DNA of 64,000 nucleotides from Cellulophaga sp. RHA19 (GTDB lineage Bacteria > Bacteroidota > Bacteroidia > Flavobacteriales > Flavobacteriaceae), in the NCBI RefSeq assembly GCF_002813425.1, contig NZ_PHUL01000001.1, forward strand, positions 2,487,001-2,551,000, read 5' to 3'. This document shows, in pieces, positions 9,501 through 18,876 of this stretch (position 1 is the stretch's first letter; each line of letters starts with the position of its first letter). Under the pieces are notes generated by a model. The model saw only the letters and a program-made list of their open reading frames with translations, had not been told where the DNA came from and ran no database searches. Made by a program: the position numbers and the translations under genes.

Positions 9501-9533
9501 AAAAAACCATCCTATTTAAGGATGGTTTTTTTT
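9501..9533 (+). terminator. Bidirectional terminator between the response regulator and miaA
   Basis: The arms AAAAAACCATCC (9501-9512) and GGATGGTTTTTT (9520-9531) form a 12-bp perfect stem with a 7-nt loop. The A-run and T-run make it work on either strand, as expected between convergent genes; its T-run touches the miaA stop codon. Confidence 0.9.
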
Positions 9534-10443
9534 ATGCTTGTAACTTTTCTTTAATAGTTGCTATTATGTTTTTAGGATCATCATTAAAATTTACCCAAAG
9601 TGTTTCTTTATTTTTTTTAAACCAAGTAAGTTGTCTTTTAGCAAATCTTCTGGTATTTTTTTTAATTTCAGATAACGCAAACTCTAGCGTCCAATTACCA
9701 TTAAAAAACTGAAATAGCTCTCTGTAGCCAACAGTTTGTAGTGCGTTAAGGTTTTGGTGTTCTGTTAGTGCTTTGGCTTCGTTTAATAAGCCATTTTGCT
9801 CCATTAGATCTACTCTAGTATTAATTCTGTCATAAATAATTTCACGATCTGCCGTAATACCAATTGTAATTACATTAAATGGTCTTTTAGGTTTTTCCTG
9901 ATTTAAAAAAGTAGAGTAGGGCTTCCCAGATCCAATACAAACCTCTAAAGCTCGTATTAATCTATGTGGATTGTCTTTATCTACTTTGTTGTAATATTCA
10001 GGATCTAAATTTTCTAATTTTTGTTGTAATGCAGTAATACCTTCTTTTTCAAATAAAGTATTTAAACTTGCTCTAACACTAGCATCTATTTTAGGGAAAC
10101 TATCTAAGCCTTTGGTAACAGCATCTACATACAAACCGCTACCGCCAACAAGTACTACAATGTCTTTTTCTTTAAATAGATTGTCTAATTTTTTAAGCGC
10201 TTCTTTTTCAAAATCGCCAACAGAATAAGATTCTAAAATACTTTTATGCTGAATAAAATGATGTGGTGCAGCAGCTAGTTCATCTTTATCAGGAACAGCA
10301 GTACCAATAACCATTTCTTTAAAAAACTGACGAGAATCTGCAGATATTATTTCTGTATTAAAATGCTGTGCTAATGTAATTGCTAATTTTGTTTTTCCAA
10401 TAGCGGTAGGGCCAACAACAGACAGTAGAGTTTTAGTATTCAC
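9532..10443 (-). CDS. miaA: tRNA dimethylallyltransferase
   Basis: MiaA transfers a dimethylallyl group from DMAPP to N6 of A37 in tRNAs reading codons that begin with U. The 303-residue protein has the P-loop GPTAIGKT at residues 11-18, followed by ISADSRQFFKEM with the catalytic Asp, the HHFI motif, VGGSGLYVDAVTKGLD, and DPEYYNKVDKDNPHRLIRALEV in the middle, all family landmarks. The C-terminal KKNTRRFAKRQLTWFKK is the tRNA-binding stretch. The start is a GTG that overlaps the stop codon of the upstream channel gene by one base, implying translational coupling. Transcription ends at the shared hairpin immediately downstream. Confidence 0.96.
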   Translation of the reverse strand: MNTKTLLSVVGPTAIGKTKLAITLAQHFNTEIISADSRQFFKEMVIGTAVPDKDELAAAPHHFIQHKSILESYSVGDFEKEALKKLDNLFKEKDIVVLVGGSGLYVDAVTKGLDSFPKIDASVRASLNTLFEKEGITALQQKLENLDPEYYNKVDKDNPHRLIRALEVCIGSGKPYSTFLNQEKPKRPFNVITIGITADREIIYDRINTRVDLMEQNGLLNEAKALTEHQNLNALQTVGYRELFQFFNGNWTLEFALSEIKKNTRRFAKRQLTWFKKNKETLWVNFNDDPKNIIATIKEKLQA

Positions 10444-11306
10444 TATGCTTCTTTTTCGTTTTCATCTTCATCTTCTTGGTTTAAGTTGTAGCCACACTTT
10501 CTACAATAATCAGCATCAGATCGTTTAATTTCACAACTACAATTAGGACAAGATCTTCCTTCGTCCATAGTTTTATTTGTGTTTAAGTTAGATGCGTACT
10601 CGGCAGATACAATACCTGTGGGTACAGCAATAACTCCGTAACCAATAATCATAATTAAAGTGGCTAAAAACTGCCCAAGTGGTGTTTGCGGAGAAATATC
10701 ACCATAACCAACGGTAGTTAATGTAACTATTGTCCAGTAGACACTATGTGGTATACTGTTAAATCCGTGGTCTGGACCTTCAATTAAATACATTAATGTA
10801 CCTAATAGTACAGATATTATCAATACAAAAAATACAAAAACTGATATTTTGGTTCTACTTGCTCTTAATGCATTTATAAGTTTATTAGATTCACCAACAA
10901 AACGCACTAGCTTTAATATTCTAAAAACACGCAATAACCTTAGTGCTCTAAATGCTGTAAAATACTGCGATCCCATAAAAAAGAAAGCTAAATATTTAGG
11001 CACCGTAGATAAAAAATCTATAATACCAAAAAAGCTAAAAATATACTTTTTAGGTTTGTTTATAATAATAACGCGTAATATGTATTCTATAGAGAATAAG
11101 ATAGTTACTACCCATTCTGATATGTTTAAAAACTCGTGATATTTGGTGTCAAACCTAGGAACACTCTCTAGCATTACAATAATAACGCTGTAAACAATAA
11201 GTACAAGTAATAAAATATCAAACAATTTACCAGCAGGCGTGTGCGTACCGTAAATTATTTCGTGTATTTTGGCTTTCCAGCGTTTAGATGGTTTTTCGTT
11301 TTTCAA
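10443..11306 (-). CDS. Voltage-gated potassium channel subunit with C-terminal zinc ribbon
   Basis: A 287-residue six-transmembrane ion channel subunit of the Kv type. The S4 voltage sensor is RALRLLRVFRILKLVRF at about 120-136, with an Arg or Lys at roughly every third position. The pore carries the K+ selectivity filter TTVGYGD at 197-203. After S6 (about 215-235) comes a compact four-Cys zinc ribbon: C253 and C256, then C268 and C271 (the second pair in YCRKCGYN), ending in a very acidic tail. The start appears to be a TTG four bases after the exonuclease stop, because no ATG fits before S1. Context with miaA and the exonuclease looks like operon packing rather than a shared pathway. Confidence 0.9.
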   Translation of the reverse strand: MKNEKPSKRWKAKIHEIIYGTHTPAGKLFDILLLVLIVYSVIIVMLESVPRFDTKYHEFLNISEWVVTILFSIEYILRVIIINKPKKYIFSFFGIIDFLSTVPKYLAFFFMGSQYFTAFRALRLLRVFRILKLVRFVGESNKLINALRASRTKISVFVFFVLIISVLLGTLMYLIEGPDHGFNSIPHSVYWTIVTLTTVGYGDISPQTPLGQFLATLIMIIGYGVIAVPTGIVSAEYASNLNTNKTMDEGRSCPNCSCEIKRSDADYCRKCGYNLNQEDEDENEKEA

Positions 11307-11309
11307 TGG

Positions 11310-12674
11310 TTAGTCTAGTTGTATTTGTTGTACTCTTTTACTTTTTCTTAGGTAAGCTAAAATAAGATGAATAGTATTTGGAGTGCTTTTCATCTCTGTA
11401 ATAATAGACTCTAAGATATGAATATTATTTATTTGATGGTTTAAATTATAGTACCCGTAGCCTTTAAACTCTCCGTCTTTTATTAAAATAGCAGAATATT
11501 CGCCTATTTCTCTTCCTTTATCTTTTATTAAAATATTTTTACCCACAAGGCTATATCTAGCAATTACTTCTTGTACTCTTAGGTTGTAAGATGCTGCATC
11601 TTCTTTATTAATACAAGCGCCATTGCAATTGCCATCTTCATAATTGCCGCAATTTGTTTTAGCCTCAGAAATAAGATTAACCTTATTGCACAAAGTATAT
11701 TCCTTAGATATTTTATGAAGAAAGTTTTTAGCAGAAATAAAGCTACTAAAAGTTCCAATAGCATTTTCTGTTGTAGTTGTTTTTTCTATTTGAAGTGAAA
11801 TGTAACCATTTTCGTTTTCTTTTTGAAAAATGCCGTAGTTAAACAAGCTCTTGCGTAAACTACTATTGTATTTAGGTTTTACTCTGCGTAATTCTTCGTT
11901 TTCTTTTAAGGTTGAAATTAGCTCGTTTCCTGTTTTTTCAAAAGTAACTTTACGTGTTTGCTTTTGCAATTTTTTAGCAACATTAGAAGTTCCTGTAAAG
12001 TGTTTGTTTACTTTTTTCTTAATGTCTGATGATCTACCTAAGAAAATTAAGTCGCCATCTTTGTCGTACATATAGTAAACACCAGTATCATTGGGCAATT
12101 GTTCTACAAGGTTTATTTGCCTGTCTGATAGTTCTCCCATAGAACCTTCTTTAATAACACTTTTTATAATGGTTTTATCTAAGTCTTTTGCAAGTAGTAA
12201 TTTAAATAATTGCAATGTAGCAAGAGCATCGCCATTGGCTCTATGCCTGTCACTTACAGGAATACCAAGGGAACGCACTAATTTACCTAAGCTATAAGAT
12301 TCTTTATCTGGTATTAATTCTTTAGATAAATTAACGGTACAAAGCGTTTTACGTTCAAAGTTAAAACCTAAGCGTCTAAACTCAGTTCTAAGAATTCTAT
12401 AATCAAACTGAGCATTGTGAGCTACAATAACTGCGTCTTCAGTAATTTCAACAATACGTTTGGCAACCTCGTAAAACTTAGGAGCGGTACGCAACATTTT
12501 ATCGTTTATACCAGTAAGTTTTACAACAAATGGCTGTATTTCTTTTTCCGGATTTACTAAGCTAATAAATTTGTCTACAACCTTATGCCCATCAAACCTA
12601 TGAATGGCAATCTCTGTTATTCCTTCTTCATTAAATTTACCACCAGTGGTTTCAATATCTAAGATTACGTACAT
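11310..12674 (-). CDS. DnaQ-type 3'-5' exonuclease fused to a GIY-YIG (UvrC N-terminal-like) domain
   Basis: A 454-residue protein. Residues about 1-170 form a DEDDh exonuclease like the epsilon subunit of DNA polymerase III: ExoI YVILDIETTG with D6 and E8, ExoII VAHNAQFD, and ExoIII RHRANGDA with the general-base His and metal Asp. Residues about 195-275 resemble the GIY-YIG nuclease of UvrC (TGVYYMYDKDGDLIFLGRS), although the second motif reads FLG rather than YIG. The C-terminus has a Cys cluster (CNKVN, then NCG, GNC and GAC). This fusion is recurrent in Bacteroidota; a role in DNA repair is likely. The frame extends upstream to a GTG-like start, but that would overlap yggS and adds 20 non-family residues, so the ATG at 12674 was chosen. 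Confidence 0.88.
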   Translation of the reverse strand: MYVILDIETTGGKFNEEGITEIAIHRFDGHKVVDKFISLVNPEKEIQPFVVKLTGINDKMLRTAPKFYEVAKRIVEITEDAVIVAHNAQFDYRILRTEFRRLGFNFERKTLCTVNLSKELIPDKESYSLGKLVRSLGIPVSDRHRANGDALATLQLFKLLLAKDLDKTIIKSVIKEGSMGELSDRQINLVEQLPNDTGVYYMYDKDGDLIFLGRSSDIKKKVNKHFTGTSNVAKKLQKQTRKVTFEKTGNELISTLKENEELRRVKPKYNSSLRKSLFNYGIFQKENENGYISLQIEKTTTTENAIGTFSSFISAKNFLHKISKEYTLCNKVNLISEAKTNCGNYEDGNCNGACINKEDAASYNLRVQEVIARYSLVGKNILIKDKGREIGEYSAILIKDGEFKGYGYYNLNHQINNIHILESIITEMKSTPNTIHLILAYLRKSKRVQQIQLD

Positions 12675-12696
12675 CAAATTTGTTCTAGCCTGTTGT

Positions 12697-13365
12697 TTAT
12701 GAATAATTTCTACTTCCAAAAATACTGCTACCAATACGTACCATTGTACTTCCTTGGTCTATAGCAAGTTTATAATCGCCACTCATACCCATAGATAGTA
12801 TTTTTACATCTAAGTTAGTAGATTTTATGCTTTGTAAAGAAGAGAATATTTCTTTTAACGTAGCAAACTCTTTTTTTACTTGGTTTTTATCATCTGTAAA
12901 TGTTGCCATTCCCATAAGGCCAACAACGTTTATGTTTTCTAATGTTTTAAAAATGTCAGAATCTATAAGATTGTTTAATTCTTCTTTATCCAAACCAAAT
13001 TTTGTGCTTTCTTCTGCAATATGCATTTGTAACAAACAGTTTATAACTCTGTTGTGTTTTTTTGCTTGTTTGTTTATTTCTTTTAGCAGTTTTAGGCTGT
13101 CTACACCGTGTACTAAAGAAACATATTCTGCCATATACTTTACCTTATTGGTTTGTACGTGGCCAATCATATGCCATTGAATATCTTTTGGCATAACCTC
13201 CCATTTTTGGGTCATTTCCTGAATTTTATTTTCACCAAAAATACGCTGACCAGCAGCATAGGCTTCTTCTAAATCAGAAACAGGTTTTGTTTTAGACACA
13301 GCTACAAGTGTAACCGTATCTGGTAATTCTTTTTTTATTGTTAATAAGGATTCTTTAATTGACAT
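12697..13365 (-). CDS. yggS: YggS family pyridoxal phosphate homeostasis protein
   Basis: A 222-residue single-domain PLP-binding protein of the alanine-racemase fold that helps keep vitamin B6 and amino-acid pools balanced; no catalytic reaction is established for the family. The PLP lysine is K25 in AVSKTKP. Other signatures are FGENKIQEM, WHMIGHVQTNKVKY, and the phosphate-binding C-terminus SMGMSGDYKLAI followed by VRIGSSIFGSR. It ends 22 bases before the exonuclease gene and begins 15 bases after the DUF1015 gene, placing it inside a long leftward run of closely spaced genes from the Gfo/Idh gene to miaA. Confidence 0.95.
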   Translation of the reverse strand: MSIKESLLTIKKELPDTVTLVAVSKTKPVSDLEEAYAAGQRIFGENKIQEMTQKWEVMPKDIQWHMIGHVQTNKVKYMAEYVSLVHGVDSLKLLKEINKQAKKHNRVINCLLQMHIAEESTKFGLDKEELNNLIDSDIFKTLENINVVGLMGMATFTDDKNQVKKEFATLKEIFSSLQSIKSTNLDVKILSMGMSGDYKLAIDQGSTMVRIGSSIFGSRNYS

Positions 13366-13380
13366 AATTTTAATTAAAAA

Positions 13381-14619
13381 CTAAAATTCATAAATAGTAA
13401 CGCCACTTCTTAACTTAGGCTCTATAAAAGTACTTTTAGGAGGCATTTGCAAGCCATCATCAGCAATACTTTTTAATTCTTGAATATTGGCAGGTAACAT
13501 ACCAAAGCCAACCCTAAATTTACCACTATCTATTTTATTAACTAAACTTACAATCTCTTTTTTACCACTTAAATAATCTATTCTGTCATTTTTACGTAAA
13601 TCTGTAATCCCTAGAATAGGTTTTAAAATGGTATTGTAAAGTAGTTGTGCATCTAATTTATCTAAAGAGTTTTTAAATGTGTAAATAGATTTACGTAGGT
13701 GTAAAGAATAAAATTCGCCATCTAAATACATACTAAAGTGATGTTTTTTATTTGGCTTGTATGGTATTGCACCTCTATTTTCTATACGGTAAACAGCATC
13801 TAACTTTATTAAAAACTCTTCTTTGGTTAAACCATTAAGGTCTTTAACTAGTCTGTTAAATTCGTGTATTTTAAGCTCAGACTCAGGAATAAAATAACTC
13901 ATAAAATAGTTATAGTTTTCTGTGCCATTATGTTCTTTATTTTGCTCTTTACAGTCTAAACAAAGTAATTCTGATGATGACGATCTGTGGTGCCCATCTG
14001 CAATATAAACTGTAGGTATATTTTTAAAAGCTTGTACAATAGCGTCTATATCTTCTTTTTCTGTAATAAGCCAAAGGTAATGTGTGTCTCTATACGTAGT
14101 TGTAAACTCATACTCTGCACGTTCTTTTTGCTTATTACTCATAATGGTTGTAACCTCTTTATTATCTGGATAGGTAATAAGTACTGGTTCTGCATTAAAA
14201 CCAACTGTTTTTAAATAATCTTTAAAAACAATCTCTTTACTAGTAATAGTGTCCTCGTGCTTTTTTATAACATTGTTTTGGTAATCTTCTACGCTGGCGG
14301 CGGCAACAATACCATTAAACACTTGGTTGTCTCTGTCTACAACTTTATAAATGTAGAAAAACGGAGTAGAATCTTGTGTAAACACTCCGTCTTCTTTAAA
14401 TTCTGAATATCTATTTTTTACCAATTGGTAACGTTCTACACCAGATATTTCTTTATCATATTTATAACCAGGGTTAACAATATGTAAAAAAGAATACGGA
14501 TTATGGTCTAGCCGAGCCTCACGCTGTGCTTGCGTGTAGCTTTGGTAAGAACGAGAAGCAACTAAACTAACCTTATCTCTGGTTGGACGTACTGCTTTAA
14601 ATGGTTTTATATTAGCCAA
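13381..14619 (-). CDS. DUF1015 family protein
   Basis: A 412-residue cytosolic protein of the DUF1015 family, whose members often neighbour serine-biosynthesis or HTH genes and whose activity is unknown. Family signatures are KPFKAVRPTRDKV at the very N-terminus, NPYSFLHIVNPG, the central YIADGHHRSSSS motif with its conserved Asp and His pair, and the C-terminal VGFGMLPANIQELKSIAD followed by MPPKSTFIEPKLRSG. The start is a TTG at 14619-14617, chosen because family members begin with a few residues before KPF; only six bases separate it from the upstream stop codon. Adjacent to the hydroxybutyryl-CoA dehydrogenase in a probable operon. Confidence 0.9.
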   Translation of the reverse strand: MANIKPFKAVRPTRDKVSLVASRSYQSYTQAQREARLDHNPYSFLHIVNPGYKYDKEISGVERYQLVKNRYSEFKEDGVFTQDSTPFFYIYKVVDRDNQVFNGIVAAASVEDYQNNVIKKHEDTITSKEIVFKDYLKTVGFNAEPVLITYPDNKEVTTIMSNKQKERAEYEFTTTYRDTHYLWLITEKEDIDAIVQAFKNIPTVYIADGHHRSSSSELLCLDCKEQNKEHNGTENYNYFMSYFIPESELKIHEFNRLVKDLNGLTKEEFLIKLDAVYRIENRGAIPYKPNKKHHFSMYLDGEFYSLHLRKSIYTFKNSLDKLDAQLLYNTILKPILGITDLRKNDRIDYLSGKKEIVSLVNKIDSGKFRVGFGMLPANIQELKSIADDGLQMPPKSTFIEPKLRSGVTIYEF

Positions 14620-14625
14620 TAGATT

Positions 14626-15516
14626 TTATTTAGCAAACTGAGAAGCTACTTTCTCTGCTTTTCTAGATTCTGAATAATCGTAAAAACCTTCACCAGACTT
14701 TATACCTAATTTTTTTGCCATAACCATATTTACAAGTAGTGGGCAAGGTGCGTATTTAGGATTTTTAAATCCGTCGTACATCACATTTAAAATGCTTAAA
14801 CAAACATCTAAACCAATAAAATCTGCTAATTGTAATGGTCCCATTGGGTGTGCCATACCTAGTTTCATTACGGTATCAATTTCATCTACACCAGCAACAC
14901 CATTGTAAAGTGTTTCTATAGCCTCATTAATCATAGGCATTAAAATTCTATTAGCAACAAAACCAGGGTAATCATTTACCTCTGTAGGTGTTTTTCCTAA
15001 TTTAGTAGACAACTCCATAATAGTAGCAGTAACCTCATTAGATGTGTTATAACCTCTAATAATCTCTACCAATTTCATAATAGGTACAGGGTTCATAAAG
15101 TGCATGCCAATTACTTGTTCTGGTCTGTTGGTAACAGCAGCAATTTGTGTAATAGAGATAGATGATGTATTTGTAGCCAAAATAGTTTTAGCATCACAAG
15201 TAACATCTAAATCTTTAAAAATCTTTAATTTTAAGTCTACATTTTCAGTAGCAGCTTCTACTACTAAATCTACACCTTTAACACCATCTGCAAGTACAGT
15301 GTGTAGTGTAATGTTAGCTAGAGTATTGTTTTTATCTGCTTCAGATATTTTTTCCTTAGCAACCATTCTATCTAAATTTTTAGTAATGGTAGCTAAACCT
15401 TTATCTAAAGATGCTTGTGCAATATCTATTAAGTTAACCTTATAATTATTTTGTGCAAAAACGTGGGCAATACCATTACCCATTGTACCTGCTCCTATAA
15501 CTGCTATATTTTTCAT
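14626..15516 (-). CDS. 3-hydroxybutyryl-CoA dehydrogenase
   Basis: A 296-residue NAD(P)-dependent 3-hydroxyacyl-CoA dehydrogenase acting in the cytosol on short-chain acyl-CoA (beta-oxidation or butyrate-type chemistry). The Rossmann loop is GAGTMGNGIAH at residues 8-18. The catalytic His is H139 in IGMHFMNPVP, with the partner Glu in the following LVEII segment. The C-terminal domain shows DYPGFVANRILMPMINEAI, GVAGVDEIDTVMKLGM and HPMGPLQLADFIGLD, all typical. The length equals that of the clostridial Hbd. It is a single-domain enzyme with no hydratase fusion. The Gfo/Idh gene sits 10 bases upstream and DUF1015 6 bases downstream, suggesting one operon. Confidence 0.94.
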   Translation of the reverse strand: MKNIAVIGAGTMGNGIAHVFAQNNYKVNLIDIAQASLDKGLATITKNLDRMVAKEKISEADKNNTLANITLHTVLADGVKGVDLVVEAATENVDLKLKIFKDLDVTCDAKTILATNTSSISITQIAAVTNRPEQVIGMHFMNPVPIMKLVEIIRGYNTSNEVTATIMELSTKLGKTPTEVNDYPGFVANRILMPMINEAIETLYNGVAGVDEIDTVMKLGMAHPMGPLQLADFIGLDVCLSILNVMYDGFKNPKYAPCPLLVNMVMAKKLGIKSGEGFYDYSESRKAEKVASQFAK

Positions 15517-15526
15517 TTTATGTATA

Positions 15527-16486
15527 TTAAAAAGATTCTATAATTTGTAAAGCTACTCGTAATGCGTTTGTTCCTTGTTCTAAAGTTACAATAGGAGTAG
15601 TGTTATTGTTTATGGCGTCTGCAAAAGTTTCAAGCTCATCTAAAATAGCGTTGTTACCTGCAACTTCTGGGTTTTCAAAATAAATTTGTTTTTTCTCTCC
15701 TTCAGCATTTTGTAAAATCATATCAAAATCACCTGCTTGTTCTGGCGCATCTTTCATTTTTACAACTTCAACCTTTTTCTCTAAAAAGTCTACAGAAATA
15801 TAGGCATCTTGCTGAAAAAATCTTGATTTACGCATATTTTTTAAAGAAATTCTACTTGCAGTTAGGTTAGCAACACAACCATTTTCAAACTCTATACGTG
15901 CATTTGCAATGTCTGGAGACTTACTAATTACAGACACGCCACTAGCATTAATATTTTTAACCTTAGAATTAACTACACTTAATATAGCATCTATATCATG
16001 TATCATTAAATCTAAAACCACCGGCACATCTGTACCACGAGGGTTAAATTCTGCTAATCTGTGTGTTTCTATAAACATTGGGTTTACAATGCTGTCTTTT
16101 ACAGAAGAAAAAGCTGGGTTAAAACGCTCTACGTGTCCTACTTGCCCTTTTACATTGTATTTGTTCTTAAGTTCTATAAGTTCTTCGGCCTCTGCCAAAG
16201 TATTTGTAATTGGTTTTTCAATAAAAATATGCTTACCTTTTTCAATAGCTTTTTTTGCACATTCAAAATGAGAAAGGGTAGGTGTTACAATGTCTAAAAC
16301 ATCTACGGCATCCATTAGTTTATTTATGTTATCGTAATATGTATAACCAAATTCGGCTTCTACTTTTTTACCGTTTATAACATCTGGATCATAAAATCCA
16401 ACTAAAGAATATTTTTCTGATTCGTTAAGCAAACGCAAATGGATTTTCCCCAAATGACCTGCTCCCAAAACTCCAACATTAAGCAT
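15527..16486 (-). CDS. Gfo/Idh/MocA family oxidoreductase
   Basis: A 319-residue NAD(P)-dependent oxidoreductase of the Gfo/Idh/MocA family. The nucleotide-binding loop GAGHLGKIH is at residues 8-16, and the family EKP motif is at 90-92 in IFIEKPITNTLAEAEEL. The mid-domain reads GQVGHVERFNPAF, then DLMIHDID, the usual catalytic-region His/Asp element. Most relatives act on sugars or inositol, but some Bacteroidota members with this short form have no known substrate, so none is assigned. A TTG three codons further upstream is possible; the ATG at 16486 matches the family N-terminus. It is probably the first gene of the leftward operon running to miaA. Confidence 0.88.
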   Translation of the reverse strand: MLNVGVLGAGHLGKIHLRLLNESEKYSLVGFYDPDVINGKKVEAEFGYTYYDNINKLMDAVDVLDIVTPTLSHFECAKKAIEKGKHIFIEKPITNTLAEAEELIELKNKYNVKGQVGHVERFNPAFSSVKDSIVNPMFIETHRLAEFNPRGTDVPVVLDLMIHDIDAILSVVNSKVKNINASGVSVISKSPDIANARIEFENGCVANLTASRISLKNMRKSRFFQQDAYISVDFLEKKVEVVKMKDAPEQAGDFDMILQNAEGEKKQIYFENPEVAGNNAILDELETFADAINNNTTPIVTLEQGTNALRVALQIIESF

Positions 16487-16671
16487 AAAAATCAATTTTC
16501 AACAAAAATAAGGATAATGTTTGTTCTATGGTTTATTGTATTTTAAAAGTTTACTTAGATAGAATTAAAAAAATGATATAAAAGCACCGCTAAACACAAC
16601 TTATTTTATGTAATAGTTACAAATTAGTTTAATAATTGTAAATTTAGCAACCAAATTAAATACTCAAAAGA

Positions 16672-18747
16672 ATGAAATTGAACACTTTTAAAACTGCATT
16701 TTTTGCAGCATTGTCTCTAGGTACAATTACAGCCGTGTCTGCACAAGATAAGCTAAAAAAAATGCCTGGTTATGAGCAATATGTAAAAGTTGCTCCGCAA
16801 ATTAGAAGAGCTGTAAATACGTCTCCAACTTACGTTAAATGGAATGATGCAGGAACTGCTTTTCAATATATAAAAGACGGAGAAGCTAAAGAGTTTACTA
16901 TTGGTAAAGGTGAAGCAACTGCTACAACTAAATTAAAAGACGATAGATACGCTAAATGGGCTAACAGGCCAGCTCGTGGTAGACAATATGCATCTGCAGA
17001 GTCGCCAAACGGTAAATACAAAGCTTTTACTAAAGACAGAAATATGTTTTTTAGTAATGCTGATGGCTCTAATGTTGTTGCTATAACTACAGAAGGGAAT
17101 GATGAAAACCAATTAAAGTTTGGTATTGCTACTTGGGTTTATGGTGAAGAATTAAGTCAAAACACAGCAATGTGGTGGTCTCCAGATAGTAAAAAGGTTG
17201 CTTTTTATAAGTTTGATGAAAAAGAATCTAAAAAATACTATGTTTTATATGATCAAACACAAATACAAGACTCAGTAGAAATTGAAGCATACCCTAAAGT
17301 TGGAGCTAAAAATTTACCTGTAGATTTAATGGTGTATGATTTAGAAACTAAAAAAGTACAACAATTAGATCTTAGAGATGGTAAACCTTATAATGACGGT
17401 GATTTAGGTACTTATATTTATGACGTTAGCTGGACACCAGATGGTAAGGAGTTATTGTACCACAGCACAAACCGTAAGCAAAATATAATGGAACTTAGAG
17501 CTGCAAATCCTAATACAGGAGCTTCTAGAACCGTAATTAGAGAAGAATGGTTGCCTAGTTACACAGAAAATAGTCCGGAAATGCACGTTTTAAAAAACGG
17601 AAAGCAATTTATTTGGGCATCTGAGCGCTCTGGTTTTAACAACTATTATTTATATGATTTTAGTGGTAAACTAGTTAAACAATTAACCAAACATAATTTT
17701 GAGGTAGACGGTATTGTAAGTGTAGATGAAGCTAAAAAAGTGATGTACTACACAGCGCGTAGTGGAGAAAACCATATGAAAATACAGTTGCATAGTGTAA
17801 AACTAAACGGTTCTGGAGATAAGAGATTAACAGACCCTGCTTTTAATCATTCTGTATTTTTAGCGCCAAATAATAAGTACTTTGTAGATGTTGCACAAAC
17901 TCATAATACTGCACCAGTTACTACTTTAAGAACTATTAAAGGTAAAAAAGTTGCTGTAGTTGGTACGTCAGATATATCAGAATTTAAAAAGTTAGGTTTA
18001 AAAACTGTAGAAGCATTTACGTTTACTTCTGCAGATGGTAAAACAGAATTACACGGGTTTTTACATTTTCCTTCTAATTTTGACCCTAATAAAAAATATC
18101 CACTTCTTTTAAGCAACTACGGTGGCCCTGCAACTAACGAGTTTACAGAGCGTTTTACAACACCAAACCCATTAACAGAATTTGGTTTTTTAGTAGCAGA
18201 GGTAGATGGTAGAAACGTAAAAGGTAGAGGTAAAAGATTGTTAGATAATTTATACCAAAACTTAGGTTTTACAGAAATGGATGATTTTGCAGCAGGTATA
18301 AAATCTTTATATAACAGACCTTATTTTAATAAAAATAAAGTTGGTGTTTATGGTACATCATACGGTGGTACTACATCTGCAACTTTATTATTGCGTTACC
18401 CAGAGGTTTTCCATGCGGCTGTTGCAAACTCTGCAGTAACAGATTGGCGTAATTATGATAACGTGTATACAGAGCGTTATATGGGCCTATTAGAAGAAAA
18501 TAAAAAAGGGTATGAGGCAAGTAGTTTAATTACTATGGCTAAAGATTTACAAGGTGAGTTAATGATTTTCTTTGGTACTAGTGATAACAATGTACACCCA
18601 GCAAACTCTTTACAATTTATAAAAGCATTGCAAGATGCTGGTAAAAGTTTTGAAGTACAAATTGGTCCGGATAAAGGACACACAGCAATGGATACCAGTA
18701 GAATGATGGAATTTTTTATAGAGCATTTAGTTTTAGATAAAGAATAA
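16672..18747 (+). CDS. S9 family peptidase, dipeptidyl-peptidase IV type
   Basis: A 691-residue exported serine peptidase that removes N-terminal dipeptides, usually X-Pro, from peptides in the periplasm. It has a signal peptide ending near VSAQ (residues 22-25). The N-terminal half is the DPP-IV beta-propeller, including the double-Glu substrate anchor E159/E160 in WVYGEELS. The C-terminal alpha/beta-hydrolase domain holds the catalytic triad S563 (GTSYGG), D638 (GTSDNNVH) and H670 (DKGHTA). The N-terminal segment is shorter than in P. gingivalis DPP-IV, but all key residues are present. It is transcribed alone: the gene to the left is divergent and a strong terminator follows. Confidence 0.93.
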   Translation: MKLNTFKTAFFAALSLGTITAVSAQDKLKKMPGYEQYVKVAPQIRRAVNTSPTYVKWNDAGTAFQYIKDGEAKEFTIGKGEATATTKLKDDRYAKWANRPARGRQYASAESPNGKYKAFTKDRNMFFSNADGSNVVAITTEGNDENQLKFGIATWVYGEELSQNTAMWWSPDSKKVAFYKFDEKESKKYYVLYDQTQIQDSVEIEAYPKVGAKNLPVDLMVYDLETKKVQQLDLRDGKPYNDGDLGTYIYDVSWTPDGKELLYHSTNRKQNIMELRAANPNTGASRTVIREEWLPSYTENSPEMHVLKNGKQFIWASERSGFNNYYLYDFSGKLVKQLTKHNFEVDGIVSVDEAKKVMYYTARSGENHMKIQLHSVKLNGSGDKRLTDPAFNHSVFLAPNNKYFVDVAQTHNTAPVTTLRTIKGKKVAVVGTSDISEFKKLGLKTVEAFTFTSADGKTELHGFLHFPSNFDPNKKYPLLLSNYGGPATNEFTERFTTPNPLTEFGFLVAEVDGRNVKGRGKRLLDNLYQNLGFTEMDDFAAGIKSLYNRPYFNKNKVGVYGTSYGGTTSATLLLRYPEVFHAAVANSAVTDWRNYDNVYTERYMGLLEENKKGYEASSLITMAKDLQGELMIFFGTSDNNVHPANSLQFIKALQDAGKSFEVQIGPDKGHTAMDTSRMMEFFIEHLVLDKE

Positions 18748-18774
18748 TTATTGTTCTAAATTTAAAGTAAAAAC

Positions 18775-18809
18775 AAAAAAGGCTTCATTTAATTATGAAG
18801 CCTTTTTTT
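18775..18809 (+). terminator. Terminator after the S9 peptidase, usable in both directions
   Basis: GGCTTCAT (18781-18788) pairs with ATGAAGCC (18795-18802) around a 6-nt loop. The stem is flanked by an A-run on the left and seven Ts on the right, between a rightward gene and the leftward sulfur transporter genes. Confidence 0.9.
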
Positions 18810-18876
18810 ATTGTATGATGTAATTTTAGCGTGATGTTTTACTTATAAAACATTAAACTAAAGATTTTAAATAAAT

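Noticed and set aside
12675..12734. Upstream extension of the exonuclease into yggS
   Set aside because: It would overlap the yggS coding end by 38 bases and add residues not seen in DnaQ-type proteins; the ATG at 12674 is followed at once by the ExoI motif.
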